Source: Amycolatopsis albispora
Lineage (GTDB): Bacteria > Actinomycetota > Actinomycetes > Mycobacteriales > Pseudonocardiaceae
Direction: 5' to 3'
NCBI RefSeq assembly: GCF_003312875.1
Contig: NZ_CP015163.1
Location: forward strand, 2,728,001 to 2,792,000
DNA length: 64,000 bases
This document shows, piece by piece, positions 8,981 through 21,954 of this stretch. The position numbers were made by a program, and so were the translations under genes. How positions within the stretch are numbered: position 1 is the first letter of the stretch; each line of letters opens with the position of its first letter. The notes beneath the pieces were generated by a model. That model did no database searches. It was not told the origin of the DNA and saw only the letters and a list, made by a program, of their open reading frames with translations.

Positions 8981-9116
8981 AATCACCTCAGCAGGTGATC
9001 GAGCCGGTCGAGGACGGCAGGTCGCTCTCCTCCACCTCGATGACGAGGGTCTGCAGGTCGCGGACGTTCTCCATGGTTTTCACCTCCCTGTTGGACTGGT
9101 TCTTCCTACTTCGAGC
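8981..9116. repeat. Tandem duplication carrying lanA, copy 1
   Basis: This 136-bp stretch matches 9148-9283 with seven mismatches (about 95%) at an offset of 167 bp. The unit spans the whole precursor gene, its ribosome binding site and, in copy 2, the last codons of lanKC. Because only copy 2 overlaps the lanKC stop, copy 2 is probably the original position and copy 1 the duplicate. Confidence 0.9.
8988..9074 (-). CDS. lanA1: Class III lanthipeptide precursor peptide, copy 1
   Basis: A 28-residue peptide starting MENVRDLQ and ending SSTGSITC. The leader holds the DLQ-type recognition motif of class III lanthipeptides (residues 3-8, NVRDLQ) and an acidic stretch, and ends in Leu-Pro20. Residues 21-28 form the predicted core: Ser22-x2-Ser25-x2-Cys28 fits a bridged avionin/labionin-type ring, and the Cys is the last residue, as needed for a LanD-type decarboxylase. 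GGAGG lies eight bases before the ATG. It sits just downstream of lanKC and lanA2 on the same strand. It is too short for usual gene callers. Its peptide is identical to copy 2; the coding DNA differs by one silent change at Val11. Confidence 0.9.
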   Translation of the reverse strand: MENVRDLQTLVIEVEESDLPSSTGSITC

Positions 9117-9131
9117 CTTGCCTTGCCGGAT

Positions 9132-9149
9132 TTCGCGCACTGGCGCGAA
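9132..9149 (-). terminator. Small hairpin after lanA2
   Basis: A perfect 7-bp stem (9132-9138 with 9143-9149) with a four-base loop lies a few bases behind the stop of lanA2, between the two precursor genes. With the larger hairpin after lanA1, each precursor gene has its own 3' stem-loop. It has no T tract, so protection of the mRNA end is as likely as termination. Confidence 0.45.
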
Positions 9150-9283
9150 TCAGCTCAGCAGGTGATCGAGCCGGTCGAGGACGGCAGGTCGCTCTCCTCC
9201 ACCTCGATCACGAGGGTCTGCAGGTCGCGGACGTTCTCCATGGTTTTCACCTCCTTGTTGAACTAGTTCTCCCTACTTCAAGC
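9148..9283. repeat. Tandem duplication carrying lanA, copy 2
   Basis: Second copy of the 136-bp unit at 8981-9116. Its right end includes the lanKC stop codon region, which copy 1 has lost (TCG instead of TCA on the plus strand), showing the direction of the duplication. Confidence 0.9.
9155..9241 (-). CDS. lanA2: Class III lanthipeptide precursor peptide, copy 2
   Basis: A 28-residue precursor identical in sequence to the product of the neighbouring copy: leader with NVRDLQ recognition segment, single Pro at residue 20, core SSTGSITC. AGGAGGTG precedes the ATG by about eight bases. It starts 36 bases after the lanKC stop, so it can be read from the lanKC transcript. Two identical copies suggest a dosage effect rather than a two-component product, since both would give the same core. 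Confidence 0.9.
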   Translation of the reverse strand: MENVRDLQTLVIEVEESDLPSSTGSITC

Positions 9284-11887
9284 TGTGGCTTCGAGAACGG
9301 CTTCGCGGCGGTGGTCCACGCCGGCTGCCGGGCGGTCGCTGAAGAAGGGCAGGAAGGCCCCGCTCTGCCCGGTGCAGGCGGCGGTGGTGAGCAGCACGCC
9401 CGCCGTGCCGGTGCCGAGGTCCATCGACAACCGCAGGCCGAAATCGCCGGGGAAGGCCAGGTGCCCGCGGTAGGAAACCGCGTGCCAGGACTGGCGCACC
9501 AGGTGCCGTTCGATCAGCTCGTCCAGCCCCGCCAGGCCGGGGTCGCGCCGCCGGTTGCGGTCCAGCGCGGCCAGCAGTCCGGCGCGGCCGCTGAACAGCT
9601 GCGGCTGCAGCACGAACTCGCTGGAGCAGGCGGTGAGCAGCCGGGGCAGCGCCTCGGCGATCCGCTCGTCCGCCCGGTGGGGCAGCAGTTCGTCGGCGAC
9701 CAGCGCGATGCCCGCGCTGCCCACGTCGAGATAGGCCAGGGTGCGGGTGCCCCGCTCCTCCACCTGCAGCGAACCGGACCGGGTGACCACGCACTGGTCC
9801 AGATCCCGGTGCAGGGCACGGACCGCGAGGTCGAGGAACGCCGGGTCCCCGGTGTGCTCGGCCATGCGGACGAAGAGCAACGCGGGCCCGGACCAGCCGT
9901 GCAGCAGACCGCCCTTCACCGAAGTCGCGGCACCGGCCTCACCGCCGCCGGACTCGAGCGCGGCGGCCAGTGTCGCGGCGGCCGCGGCGGCCCGCTCGTA
10001 CTCGCCGAAGTGCAGCCAGTTCAGCCCGATCCCGCTCAGCCCCTTGTACAGGCCGATCTCGCGGATCGCCGCCGACTGGCCGCCGGCGCGGTCGAGCAGC
10101 CGGTGTGCTTCGGCGCTGTGGCCGAGAAAGTCGAGGGCGTAGGCCACGCCGTGCAGTCCATTGTAGAACCCGGGTGGCTGGTGCTCGATCCGCGTGGCGG
10201 CCTCGGCCAGCCACCGCTCGAGACCTTCGTCGCGGACGCCGGTGCGGGCCAGCGCCCACAGCACCCCGGCCGCGCCGTGCGCCAGGTTCACCCCGCCCCC
10301 GGCGCGGAACTGCGCCGAGTCGCCGGGGAAGAGCCGGTCGGTGCGGGACGGCTCGGCCGAGGCCAGTATCGCCCGCTGCATCGAGGAAATCATCGACGGC
10401 CAGTCCGGCACCCCGGCCGCGAAATCGACTTCGAGCGGCTTCTCACCGAGCCCGGGTGGCGCCAGCGGCCGCACCTTCGGATCACCCAGTTTCGACCGGA
10501 TGGCGCCGAGGAACTCCTCGTCCAGGCCGAACCGGTCGCCGATGATGCCGAGCTGCTGCGCCAGTTTCGCGTGGTCGAACACGCGCATCTTCTCCATCGG
10601 GAAGAACAGCGCGAGCTTGAGCGCGGCGAAGGCGTAGTCGTCCAGTTCCAGGCCGCGGGCCTCGCGGCCGGCGATGAAGCCCATCGTGCCCATCACCGGG
10701 CTGTAGTCCGGATCGGCCAGGTCGAAGATCATCTCGAAGTCGACCAGCGCGATCGAGCCGTCCGGGCGCACCATCACGTTGCCGAAGTGCAGGTCGCCGA
10801 AGCCGATGCCGCGGGCGTGCACCTGGTCCAGGATTTCGCCGATGCGGCCGAGCAGGTCCAGCGCCTCGTCCCGGTAGGCCCGGTAGGCCTCGGGTTCGGG
10901 GAGGTCGAACAGGATCATCGGGTGGTTCTTGGCCATCCACACCCACAGGCTGGTGCCCTCGACGTACTCCATGGCCAGGAACTGGCTGCCGCCGGCTTCG
11001 AAGAAGTCGTACCACTCGGGAATCCCGGGAATACCGGCCAGTTCGGTCAGCGCGCGGTGCTCGCGGGCCAGCCGGCCGGGAGCGTCGCCGAACCCGCGGT
11101 CCAGCCCGGCCAGCGCGCGGGCTTCCTTGAGCACCACACGCTTGCCGTCGGACTCCCGCTCGGCCAGGTAGACCCCGCCGCCGTTGGAGAAGTGCAGTGC
11201 CTTGAGCACCCGGTACGGGAACCGGTCGGCGGCCCGCCGCGCGTGCTCGCTCTCGGCGAGGAACTCCGGCACACGCACCCAGTCCGGCACGGTGAAGACC
11301 GGCTTCCGCAGGTCCGGGACCAGCTCCCCGTCCGGGGTGGCCAGCGCGGCGACGAACTCACCGTCGGCGTCGAGGCAGTACCGTTCGACGAAGGAGCCGT
11401 ACCGCACGAACAGCGGCGACTCCCGCCAGCGCAGGTCGCTGAGGATGTCCGGGCCGCGCACGCCGTCGAGCTCCTTCTCCAGGTCGAGCAGCACCGATTC
11501 CAGCTGGCGCTCGTCGGCCGGGTAGATGGTCACCAGCTTTCCGCTGGCGCCGCGGGGGGCGTACTTCGAGTTGACCGCGAGATAGGTGTGCGGGGTGGAC
11601 AGGTGCTTGAACGGCAGGTTCCTGGCCACGCAGTAGTCCCAGACGAGGTCGCAGGCCTGCTCCAGGTCCGCCGGACCGGCCGTGACGTGGATCTTCCAGC
11701 CCTGCTCGGGCAGTTCCGCCCCGATCGGGGAGAGATGCGTCCAGAACCCGCGGTCGGTGCGGCGCCAGCCCGCCGGCACCTCCCTGGCGGAGACCCCGAA
11801 AGAGCTGTGCTCGCGTTCCCACCGATCCGGTGTTTCGTAGAAAACCTGGTCCGCGAAGCAGTAGACCTGGCGAGCGGCAACACTCAT
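9278..11887 (-). CDS. lanKC: Class III lanthionine synthetase (lyase-kinase-cyclase)
   Basis: An 869-residue three-domain enzyme that phosphorylates Ser/Thr in the precursor, eliminates phosphate and closes the rings. The N-terminus (YCFADQVFYETPDRW) begins the lyase domain, to about residue 200. The kinase domain follows, with Lys254 (VVLKE), the catalytic loop GFGDLHFGN (Asp365, Asn370) and the metal-binding DFE (Asp383). The cyclase domain (about 530-869) has LHG segments (GLLHGWSG, YNGLHGVAY) but lacks the Cys-Cys/His zinc ligands of LanC, which marks class III rather than class IV. ATG at 11887 is preferred because it matches the usual N-terminus; the frame stays open 18 codons further upstream. 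It has its own promoter-like sequence and is followed by both precursor genes. Confidence 0.95.
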   Translation of the reverse strand: MSVAARQVYCFADQVFYETPDRWEREHSSFGVSAREVPAGWRRTDRGFWTHLSPIGAELPEQGWKIHVTAGPADLEQACDLVWDYCVARNLPFKHLSTPHTYLAVNSKYAPRGASGKLVTIYPADERQLESVLLDLEKELDGVRGPDILSDLRWRESPLFVRYGSFVERYCLDADGEFVAALATPDGELVPDLRKPVFTVPDWVRVPEFLAESEHARRAADRFPYRVLKALHFSNGGGVYLAERESDGKRVVLKEARALAGLDRGFGDAPGRLAREHRALTELAGIPGIPEWYDFFEAGGSQFLAMEYVEGTSLWVWMAKNHPMILFDLPEPEAYRAYRDEALDLLGRIGEILDQVHARGIGFGDLHFGNVMVRPDGSIALVDFEMIFDLADPDYSPVMGTMGFIAGREARGLELDDYAFAALKLALFFPMEKMRVFDHAKLAQQLGIIGDRFGLDEEFLGAIRSKLGDPKVRPLAPPGLGEKPLEVDFAAGVPDWPSMISSMQRAILASAEPSRTDRLFPGDSAQFRAGGGVNLAHGAAGVLWALARTGVRDEGLERWLAEAATRIEHQPPGFYNGLHGVAYALDFLGHSAEAHRLLDRAGGQSAAIREIGLYKGLSGIGLNWLHFGEYERAAAAAATLAAALESGGGEAGAATSVKGGLLHGWSGPALLFVRMAEHTGDPAFLDLAVRALHRDLDQCVVTRSGSLQVEERGTRTLAYLDVGSAGIALVADELLPHRADERIAEALPRLLTACSSEFVLQPQLFSGRAGLLAALDRNRRRDPGLAGLDELIERHLVRQSWHAVSYRGHLAFPGDFGLRLSMDLGTGTAGVLLTTAACTGQSGAFLPFFSDRPAAGVDHRREAVLEATA

Positions 11888-11997
11888 GACTGGCAACCTC
11901 GGTGATTTTCCGGTGACGAGCGAAGACTCGTCGGGAACCACGCCGAACCGCGTGGAATGTCAGCGAACTTCGTTTTTGTTTCCCCGGTTCGCTCCCT

Positions 11998-12035
11998 CTG
12001 AATAAGAGTATTCAGAACGCGCGGCCCGGCGTCAA
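11998..12035 (-). promoter_or_regulatory. Promoter with overlapping inverted repeat upstream of lanKC
   Basis: On the minus strand TTGACG (12035-12030) is followed after 17 bases by AATACT (12012-12007), a good sigma-70-like promoter; the -35 box overlaps the stop of the decarboxylase gene. A perfect 7-bp inverted repeat, CTGAATA and TATTCAG with a four-base spacer (11998-12015), covers the -10 box and could be an operator. The AT-rich block stands out from its GC-rich surroundings. It would give lanKC and the precursors a transcript independent of the upstream PKS operon. Confidence 0.6.
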
Positions 12036-12685
12036 CCTTTTAACGAAAACTCACCGGGAACTGTTTCCTCTAAATTTTCCGGGGCAGTTTCGCGCAGGCG
12101 GATCGTTTCCATGTCACGGAGCACGGTGGACAGCGGGGCCGCGCCACGCGCGTCCGAACGGCCGGTGGTGGCGCTGCGCGCGGCCTGGGTGGCCGAGACG
12201 ACCACGTTCGGCCGCTGCTCCAGCAGCCGGATGTTGTTCTGGTACACCGGATTCTCCTCCACCCCCGGCGGCAGGGACGGGGCGAACCCGATGGGCACGG
12301 TGGCCGAGTGCACGGTGAGCATGCTCGGTGTGTCGGCCAGCCCCAGCGCGGACCTGGCCAGGTAGTGCACCGAGGCCGGATAGACCGCGATGGCCTCGGC
12401 CCATTCCACCAGGTCGACGTGCAACGCGGTGGTGGGCGCGTTTTCCGGCCATTCGTCGACGACGACCTCGTTTCCGGTCAGAATGCTCACCGCCTGTTTT
12501 GTGGTGAACCGCAGCGCACCACGGGTGAGCACCGCGCGCACCTCGAGGCCGGGATAGTGGCCGCGCAACCAGGTGAGCCAGAACGGCAGGTGCACCGACT
12601 GGATCGCACCGGTGGCGATCAGCAGCAGGCGCCCGGCACCGAATTCCGGCGCGGCACCGCCCGCGGGCTTCGGTTTCTCGGTCAT
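12032..12685 (-). CDS. lanD: LanD-like flavoprotein cysteine decarboxylase (HFCD family)
   Basis: A 217-residue FMN-dependent decarboxylase-like protein of the EpiD/MrsD/Dfp family. It shows the N-terminal GxI/Q...H segment (ATGAIQSVHLPFW), the putative catalytic His89 in ALHVDLVEWAE, and PASVHY (103-108) in place of the PASANT motif of EpiD. In LanD enzymes the C-terminal Cys of the peptide is oxidatively decarboxylated to an enethiol; with a LanKC this yields avionin. Both precursors end in Cys, as this reaction requires. The ATG at 12685 overlaps the MaoC gene stop by four bases. The open frame upstream of it is shadow. The substrate is inferred from context. Confidence 0.85.
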   Translation of the reverse strand: MTEKPKPAGGAAPEFGAGRLLLIATGAIQSVHLPFWLTWLRGHYPGLEVRAVLTRGALRFTTKQAVSILTGNEVVVDEWPENAPTTALHVDLVEWAEAIAVYPASVHYLARSALGLADTPSMLTVHSATVPIGFAPSLPPGVEENPVYQNNIRLLEQRPNVVVSATQAARSATTGRSDARGAAPLSTVLRDMETIRLRETAPENLEETVPGEFSLKG

Positions 12686-13227
12686 CGGTCGCTCCCGGCG
12701 GGTCGGTCCGGCGGGGGGTCCAGGCGGACTGTGCCGGCGTGGGCGAGATCGGGCAGCTCGGCGTCGGCGGCCACCTGGTACAGCCGGGTGTGGTCGGCGG
12801 TGCAGGCCGGGCGATCGGCACTGGAGGTCTCCACGGTCACCTGGAGCACCAGTTCCAGGAAGCCGCGGGGCCGGACGCGCGAACCGCCGATCGTGGCGGT
12901 GCCCCGCACCTTGTCGCCCACCAGCACCGGGGCGTGGAACCGGACGCGGTCGAGCCGGTAGTTCAGGCCGAGCGTGGTCCAGCGCAGGTCCAGCAGCCCG
13001 GAGGTCAGGTACGGGATCAGGCCCAGCACGTAGAACCCGTGCGCCACCGGCACCCCGTACGGCCCGGCGGCGGCCACCTCGGCGTCGAGGTGGATGCGCT
13101 GCCAGTCCCGGGTCACGTCGGCGAAGGCACGGACGTCGTCCGGGGTCACCTCCAGCCAGTCGCTGTGCCCGAGCCGGGTCCCTTCGTGGCCGGCGAACCA
13201 TGCGGCGATCTCGGTGAGATCCGCCAT
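12682..13227 (-). CDS. MaoC-like (R)-specific 3-hydroxyacyl dehydratase
   Basis: A 181-residue hotdog-fold protein of the MaoC/HadB type. The signature is FADVTRDWQRIHLD with the catalytic pair Asp41 and His46, followed by the conserved Gly/Pro-rich turn and VAHGFYVLGLIPYL. It dehydrates 3-hydroxyacyl thioesters to trans-2-enoyl thioesters. GGAAGGGGTG precedes ATG 13227. It stands in a row with FabI-like, FabG-like and PKS genes, so it probably works in trans on acyl chains of the PKS, whose own dehydratase domain has a substituted catalytic residue. Confidence 0.88.
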   Translation of the reverse strand: MADLTEIAAWFAGHEGTRLGHSDWLEVTPDDVRAFADVTRDWQRIHLDAEVAAAGPYGVPVAHGFYVLGLIPYLTSGLLDLRWTTLGLNYRLDRVRFHAPVLVGDKVRGTATIGGSRVRPRGFLELVLQVTVETSSADRPACTADHTRLYQVAADAELPDLAHAGTVRLDPPPDRPAGSDR

Positions 13228-13264
13228 CTTCACCCCTTCCGATACGTCAAGCACAGGCGGGAAG

Positions 13265-14038
13265 TCAGAAACCCATCGCGTGCGCGCCACCGTCGACGTG
13301 GACGATTTCGCCGGTGGTGGCGGGAAACCAGTCCGAGAGCAGGGCCACGCAGGCACGGGCGGCCGCGGTGGGGTCCCGGTCCTGCCAGCCCAGCGGCGCG
13401 TTGTCGGCCCACACCGGCCGGTTCTCGTCGAACCCGGACAGGTCCTTGGCCGCCATGGTGCGCAGCGGGCCGGCGGCGACCAGGTTCACCCGGATCCCCC
13501 GCGGTCCCAGGTACCTGGCCAGGTAACGCGCGGTCGACTCGAGCCCGGCCTTGGCCACGCCCATCCAGTCGTAGCCGTCCCAGGCCACCGACGCGTCGAA
13601 GTCCAGCCCGACCACCGCGCTGTCCTTTCCCTTCTCCAGCAGGGGAAGGACGGCGGTGGTCAGCGCCTTGAGCGAATAGGTCGAGGTGTGCAGCGTGGTC
13701 GCCACGTCGGCCCAGCCGGTGTCGAGGAAGTTGCCCCCCAGCGCCGCCGGCGGCGCGTAGGCGATGGAGTGCAGCACCCCGTCGAGATGGCCGGTGTGCT
13801 CGCCGAGTCGGCCGGCCAGCGAGTCCAGCTGCGCCGGATCGGTCACGTCCAGTTCCAGCACCGGGACCGGCTCGGGCAGCCGGCCGGCCAGCCGCTCGAC
13901 CAGCCGCAGCCGCCCGTAGCCGGTCAGGATGACCCTGGCGCCGGCCAGCTGCGCCTCGCGGGCCACGTGGAACGCGATGGACGAGGTGGTGATCACGCCG
14001 GTCACCAGTACCGTTCTGCCTTCCAGCACGCCGATCAC
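13265..14038 (-). CDS. Enoyl-ACP reductase, FabI/InhA-like
   Basis: A 257-residue short-chain dehydrogenase of the FabI/InhA type. The N-terminus VLVTGVITTSSIAFHVA matches the enoyl reductase nucleotide-binding segment, and the active-site motif is Tyr156-x6-Lys163 in YDWMGVAK, nearly the InhA sequence. It reduces trans-2-enoyl-ACP with NADH. The GTG start at 14038 overlaps the stop of the FabG-like gene (GTGA). A discrete enoyl reductase beside a one-module PKS lacking an ER domain suggests that it saturates the chain in trans. It could also confer resistance to an enoyl-reductase inhibitor, but the adjoining FabG and MaoC genes favour biosynthesis. Confidence 0.92.
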   Translation of the reverse strand: MIGVLEGRTVLVTGVITTSSIAFHVAREAQLAGARVILTGYGRLRLVERLAGRLPEPVPVLELDVTDPAQLDSLAGRLGEHTGHLDGVLHSIAYAPPAALGGNFLDTGWADVATTLHTSTYSLKALTTAVLPLLEKGKDSAVVGLDFDASVAWDGYDWMGVAKAGLESTARYLARYLGPRGIRVNLVAAGPLRTMAAKDLSGFDENRPVWADNAPLGWQDRDPTAAARACVALLSDWFPATTGEIVHVDGGAHAMGF

Positions 14039-14726
14039 CGCTCCAGGGTCAGGCCGCCGTCGACGGGCAGCACCACGCCGGTCAGGTACGAGGCACCCGG
14101 CCCGGCGAGGAAGGCGATGACCTCGGCCACCTCCTCGTCGGTGCCGAAGCGGCCCATCGGGATGCTCTCCGCCGCGGCCTCCCTGGTGGCGTCCGGCAGG
14201 TCCCTGGTCATCGCGGTCTCGATCCAGCCGGGGGCGACCACGTTCACGGTGATGTTGCGCGAGGCCAGTTCCAGTGCGGTGGCCCTGGCGAAGCCGATCA
14301 TCCCGGCCTTGGCCGCGACGTAGTTGGCCTGCCCGCGCGCGCCGATGATGGCCGAGGCGGAAGACACCGCGATGATGCGCCCGGCACGACGGCGGATCAT
14401 CGAGCGGATCGCGCGCCGGGCCACGTGGTAGGCCCCGGACAGGTTGGTCCGGAGCACGTCCTCGAAGTCGTTCTCGGTCATGGTCGCCAGCAGGCGGTCC
14501 CGCGTGATGCCCGCGTTGGCGACCAGCACCTCGACCGCGCCGAGATCCCGTTCCACCGCGGTGAACGCCTCGTCCACCGCGCCGGCGTCCCGGACGTCGC
14601 ACCGGACCGCGTAGAGGTCGGGTGGCGGCTCGGTGCCGAGGTGGGTGATGGCGACCCGCATCCCGGACTTGGCCAGTGCCCGTGCGGTGGCCAGTCCGAT
14701 ACCCCGGCTCCCGCCGGTGACCAAGG

Positions 14727-14739
<13 letters not shown>
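14035..14739 (-). CDS. 3-oxoacyl-ACP reductase, FabG-like
   Basis: A 234-residue short-chain dehydrogenase with TGGSRGIG (residues 8-15), the NAG motif (ANAGITRD), Ser127, and Tyr140xxxLys144 in GQANYVAAK, all as in FabG. It reduces 3-oxoacyl-ACP to the 3-hydroxyacyl form with NADPH. The GTG start at 14739 lies 13 bases inside the end of the PKS gene, so translation is coupled. With the following FabI- and MaoC-like genes it completes a discrete reductive loop that can act on chains attached to the PKS carrier domains. Confidence 0.92.
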
Positions 14740-20219
<5,480 letters not shown>

Positions 20220-20264
20220 GCTTCCCCCAAGGAGTTCGGTTGACTGAGAACTACGCGCCACGCG

Positions 20265-20879
20265 CTAGGGCCGGACGGGGTGCCGGTCCAGATGGGTCCG
20301 CAGCAGGCCGAGCGCGTCGGTCTTGTCCCCCGGCGGGATCAGGTCCATGCGCTCGCGGTCGCCGGGAGCCAGCGCGGCGTAGTACTCGTCCCGCAGGATC
20401 GAGCCGACGATCGCGTGGTGGTATTCGCCGTCGACGAAGAAGTAGTCGCGCAGCACGCCCTCGACGTGGATCTGCCCCGAGGTGAAGATCTGCACCATGC
20501 GCTTGTTGTAGGCCGCGGTCAGCAGGTGGATCCGGTGGGCGTTGCGCTGGTGGAACAGGTACTCCAGCAGCAGCAGCACCGACTCGGCCCCGTAGCCCAG
20601 TCCCCACAGCTCCGGTGGGCCGATCGCGTTGCCCACCTCGTAGTGGCCCTCGTAGGTCATCGGCCGCCAGTTCACGCCGCCGACCGCCTGGCCGTCGCGG
20701 TCACGGACGATGAGGAAGCGGACCTGGTGCTGGACCCCGGCTTCACGCAGTTCCGCGCCGGTCACCGGCTGGACCTGGCCGGACGAGTAGACCGAGGTGA
20801 TCGACGACGACCAGCCCGCCAGTGCTTCGAAGTCCTCCGCCGTACGCGCGGGATGGAGCGACACCAATTCACCTTGCAC
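20265..20879 (-). CDS. GNAT-family acyltransferase, candidate for joining acyl chain and lanthipeptide
   Basis: A 204-residue GNAT-fold protein; the pattern WGLGYGAESVLLLLEYLF is the acyl-CoA/ACP pyrophosphate-binding segment, followed by the AAYNKRMVQIF helix. GNAT enzymes move acyl groups to amines. In goadvionin and microvionin-type lipolanthine pathways a GNAT enzyme attaches the PKS-made chain to the N-terminus of the lanthipeptide, and this gene sits directly upstream of the PKS gene at the head of the operon. GTG at 20879 is chosen because it gives a complete GNAT fold. The role is inference; N-acetylation or self-resistance are the alternatives. Confidence 0.85.
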   Translation of the reverse strand: MQGELVSLHPARTAEDFEALAGWSSSITSVYSSGQVQPVTGAELREAGVQHQVRFLIVRDRDGQAVGGVNWRPMTYEGHYEVGNAIGPPELWGLGYGAESVLLLLEYLFHQRNAHRIHLLTAAYNKRMVQIFTSGQIHVEGVLRDYFFVDGEYHHAIVGSILRDEYYAALAPGDRERMDLIPPGDKTDALGLLRTHLDRHPVRP

Positions 20880-20904
20880 TGTTTCGCCTCACTGTGCTCC
20901 ACGA

Positions 20905-20923
20905 CCGGATTTTCGAAAACCGG
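20905..20923. promoter_or_regulatory. Near-palindrome upstream of the GNAT-PKS operon
   Basis: The palindrome TTTTCGAAAA is framed by CCGG on both sides (one extra base on the left) and ends 26-44 bases before the GNAT start. It is AT-rich in its centre and could be an operator in the 5' region of the operon. No convincing minus-strand -35/-10 pair was found, so function is uncertain. Confidence 0.35.
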
Positions 20924-20955
20924 CCGTTCGACAGCCGGTGACCCGATGGATACCA

Positions 20956-21017
20956 TTGACACATTCAATACTCGCGAGAATATTCTTGCGGGAATATTTG
21001 TACCAGCCGGAATATTC
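20956..21017 (+). promoter_or_regulatory. Strong promoter-like sequence with three GAATATT repeats
   Basis: On the plus strand TTGACA (20956-20961), a 17-base spacer and AATATT (20979-20984) make a near-consensus promoter. The -10 box lies inside GAATATTC, and related GCGRGAATATT units start at 20974, 20988 and 21006; a further GAATATTC is at 21412-21419. An 8-bp palindrome CTCGCGAG (20971-20978) touches the first repeat. It stands in the gap between the two arms of the cluster and may drive the plus-strand operon through the transposase remnant. Which regulator binds is unknown. Confidence 0.6.
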
Positions 21018-21357
21018 TTCGCCCCCAGGTTGTTCTCCCCGCGCTGCGACGTCCGGCAAACGGCGGGCTGATTCATGCCTACGCCAGCTCCGCGAAGGCT
21101 GTCAAGTGTCCCGAAAACCTCGGATAACGCCTGGACAGGGGCACCTGAAAATTTCCTGAGAACTAGCGCGGCGGTTTGCCGGGTACCACCTGACCGCGGC
21201 CGGCCATTGCTTGTTGACACCCGCCGGGGCCGATGCTTCGATGGGGTTGCCCGAGGAATCGGCGGACCGGGCAGGCGTGACCACTGGGGCAGTTCATCCC
21301 GCCGAATGAACACGAAGAAATTCGAAGCGACGCGATTTATAACTGGTTTCGACGACA
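21018..21357. other. Intergenic stretch between the two cluster arms
   Basis: No convincing gene is seen. Short open frames here lack domain features and good ribosome binding sites. A TATAAC-like -10 at 21338-21343 has no matching -35. Confidence 0.4.
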
Positions 21358-21906
21358 GTGCCGTCGTTTCAACCTGTACCGAGCTTTCTGGGGGCATTGG
21401 TGCATCGAGGTGAATATTCTGCGGGATCGCTGCGGCCGCGGGTCGCGGCCGGCTTCGCCGCCATGCGGCCGATGGTGCTGGCCGGGGCCGGCACCGAGTT
21501 GGTGCGCGGCGGGCTGGCCAGCGAGTTCGCCGCCATGCTCGGCCCGCGTCGTCCGACGGTGGCCCTGCGCGTGGCGTTCGTGGACCGGCATCGGATACGC
21601 CAGCCGGTCAGCACGATCTGCGCGGCGATCGGCTTGGCTCCGTCCACCTACTACGCGGTCAAAAAACGCGAGCGCGACCCGTCCGAGCGCGTGCGGAAGG
21701 ACCGGGAACTCGCCGTCGCGATCCGGGACGTCTGGCTTTCCAGCGACCGCACCTACGGCGCCAGGAAGGTCTGGCGGGAACTCCAGAACCGCGGGGTGGA
21801 CGTGGCCCGCTGCACGGTCGAGCGGCTGATGCGCAACGAGGGCATGCGCGGATCGCCGCTGGCGCGGCTCCACCAGGTGGAGCCGGTGGAGCCGGTGCAG
21901 TTCTAG
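21358..21906 (+). pseudogene. IS3-family transposase (OrfB) remnant
   Basis: The part from about 21555 reads as the N-terminal region of an IS3-type OrfB: AFVDRHRIRQPVSTICAAIGLAPSTYYAVKKRE is the HTH-like segment, and RTYGARKVWRELQNRGVDVARCTVERLMRNEGMRG is the linker before the catalytic core. The frame then stops after 20 or so unrelated residues, so the DDE integrase domain is lost; no OrfA and no inverted terminal repeats were recognised. The sequence before 21555 does not resemble a transposase. It marks a past insertion in the gap between the minus-strand and plus-strand arms. Confidence 0.75.
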
Positions 21907-21954
21907 ACCCGAGCACACCGGCAGAAACTCCGGAGGAACTGGGGGAAACGCAGA

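Noticed and set aside
9278..11887. Class IV (LanL) reading of the lanthionine synthetase
   Set aside because: The cyclase domain lacks the Cys/His zinc ligands that LanL enzymes keep.
21075..21413. A 112-residue plus-strand protein in the gap between the arms
   Set aside because: No ribosome binding site, no domain-like pattern, and it overlaps a region with regulatory features.
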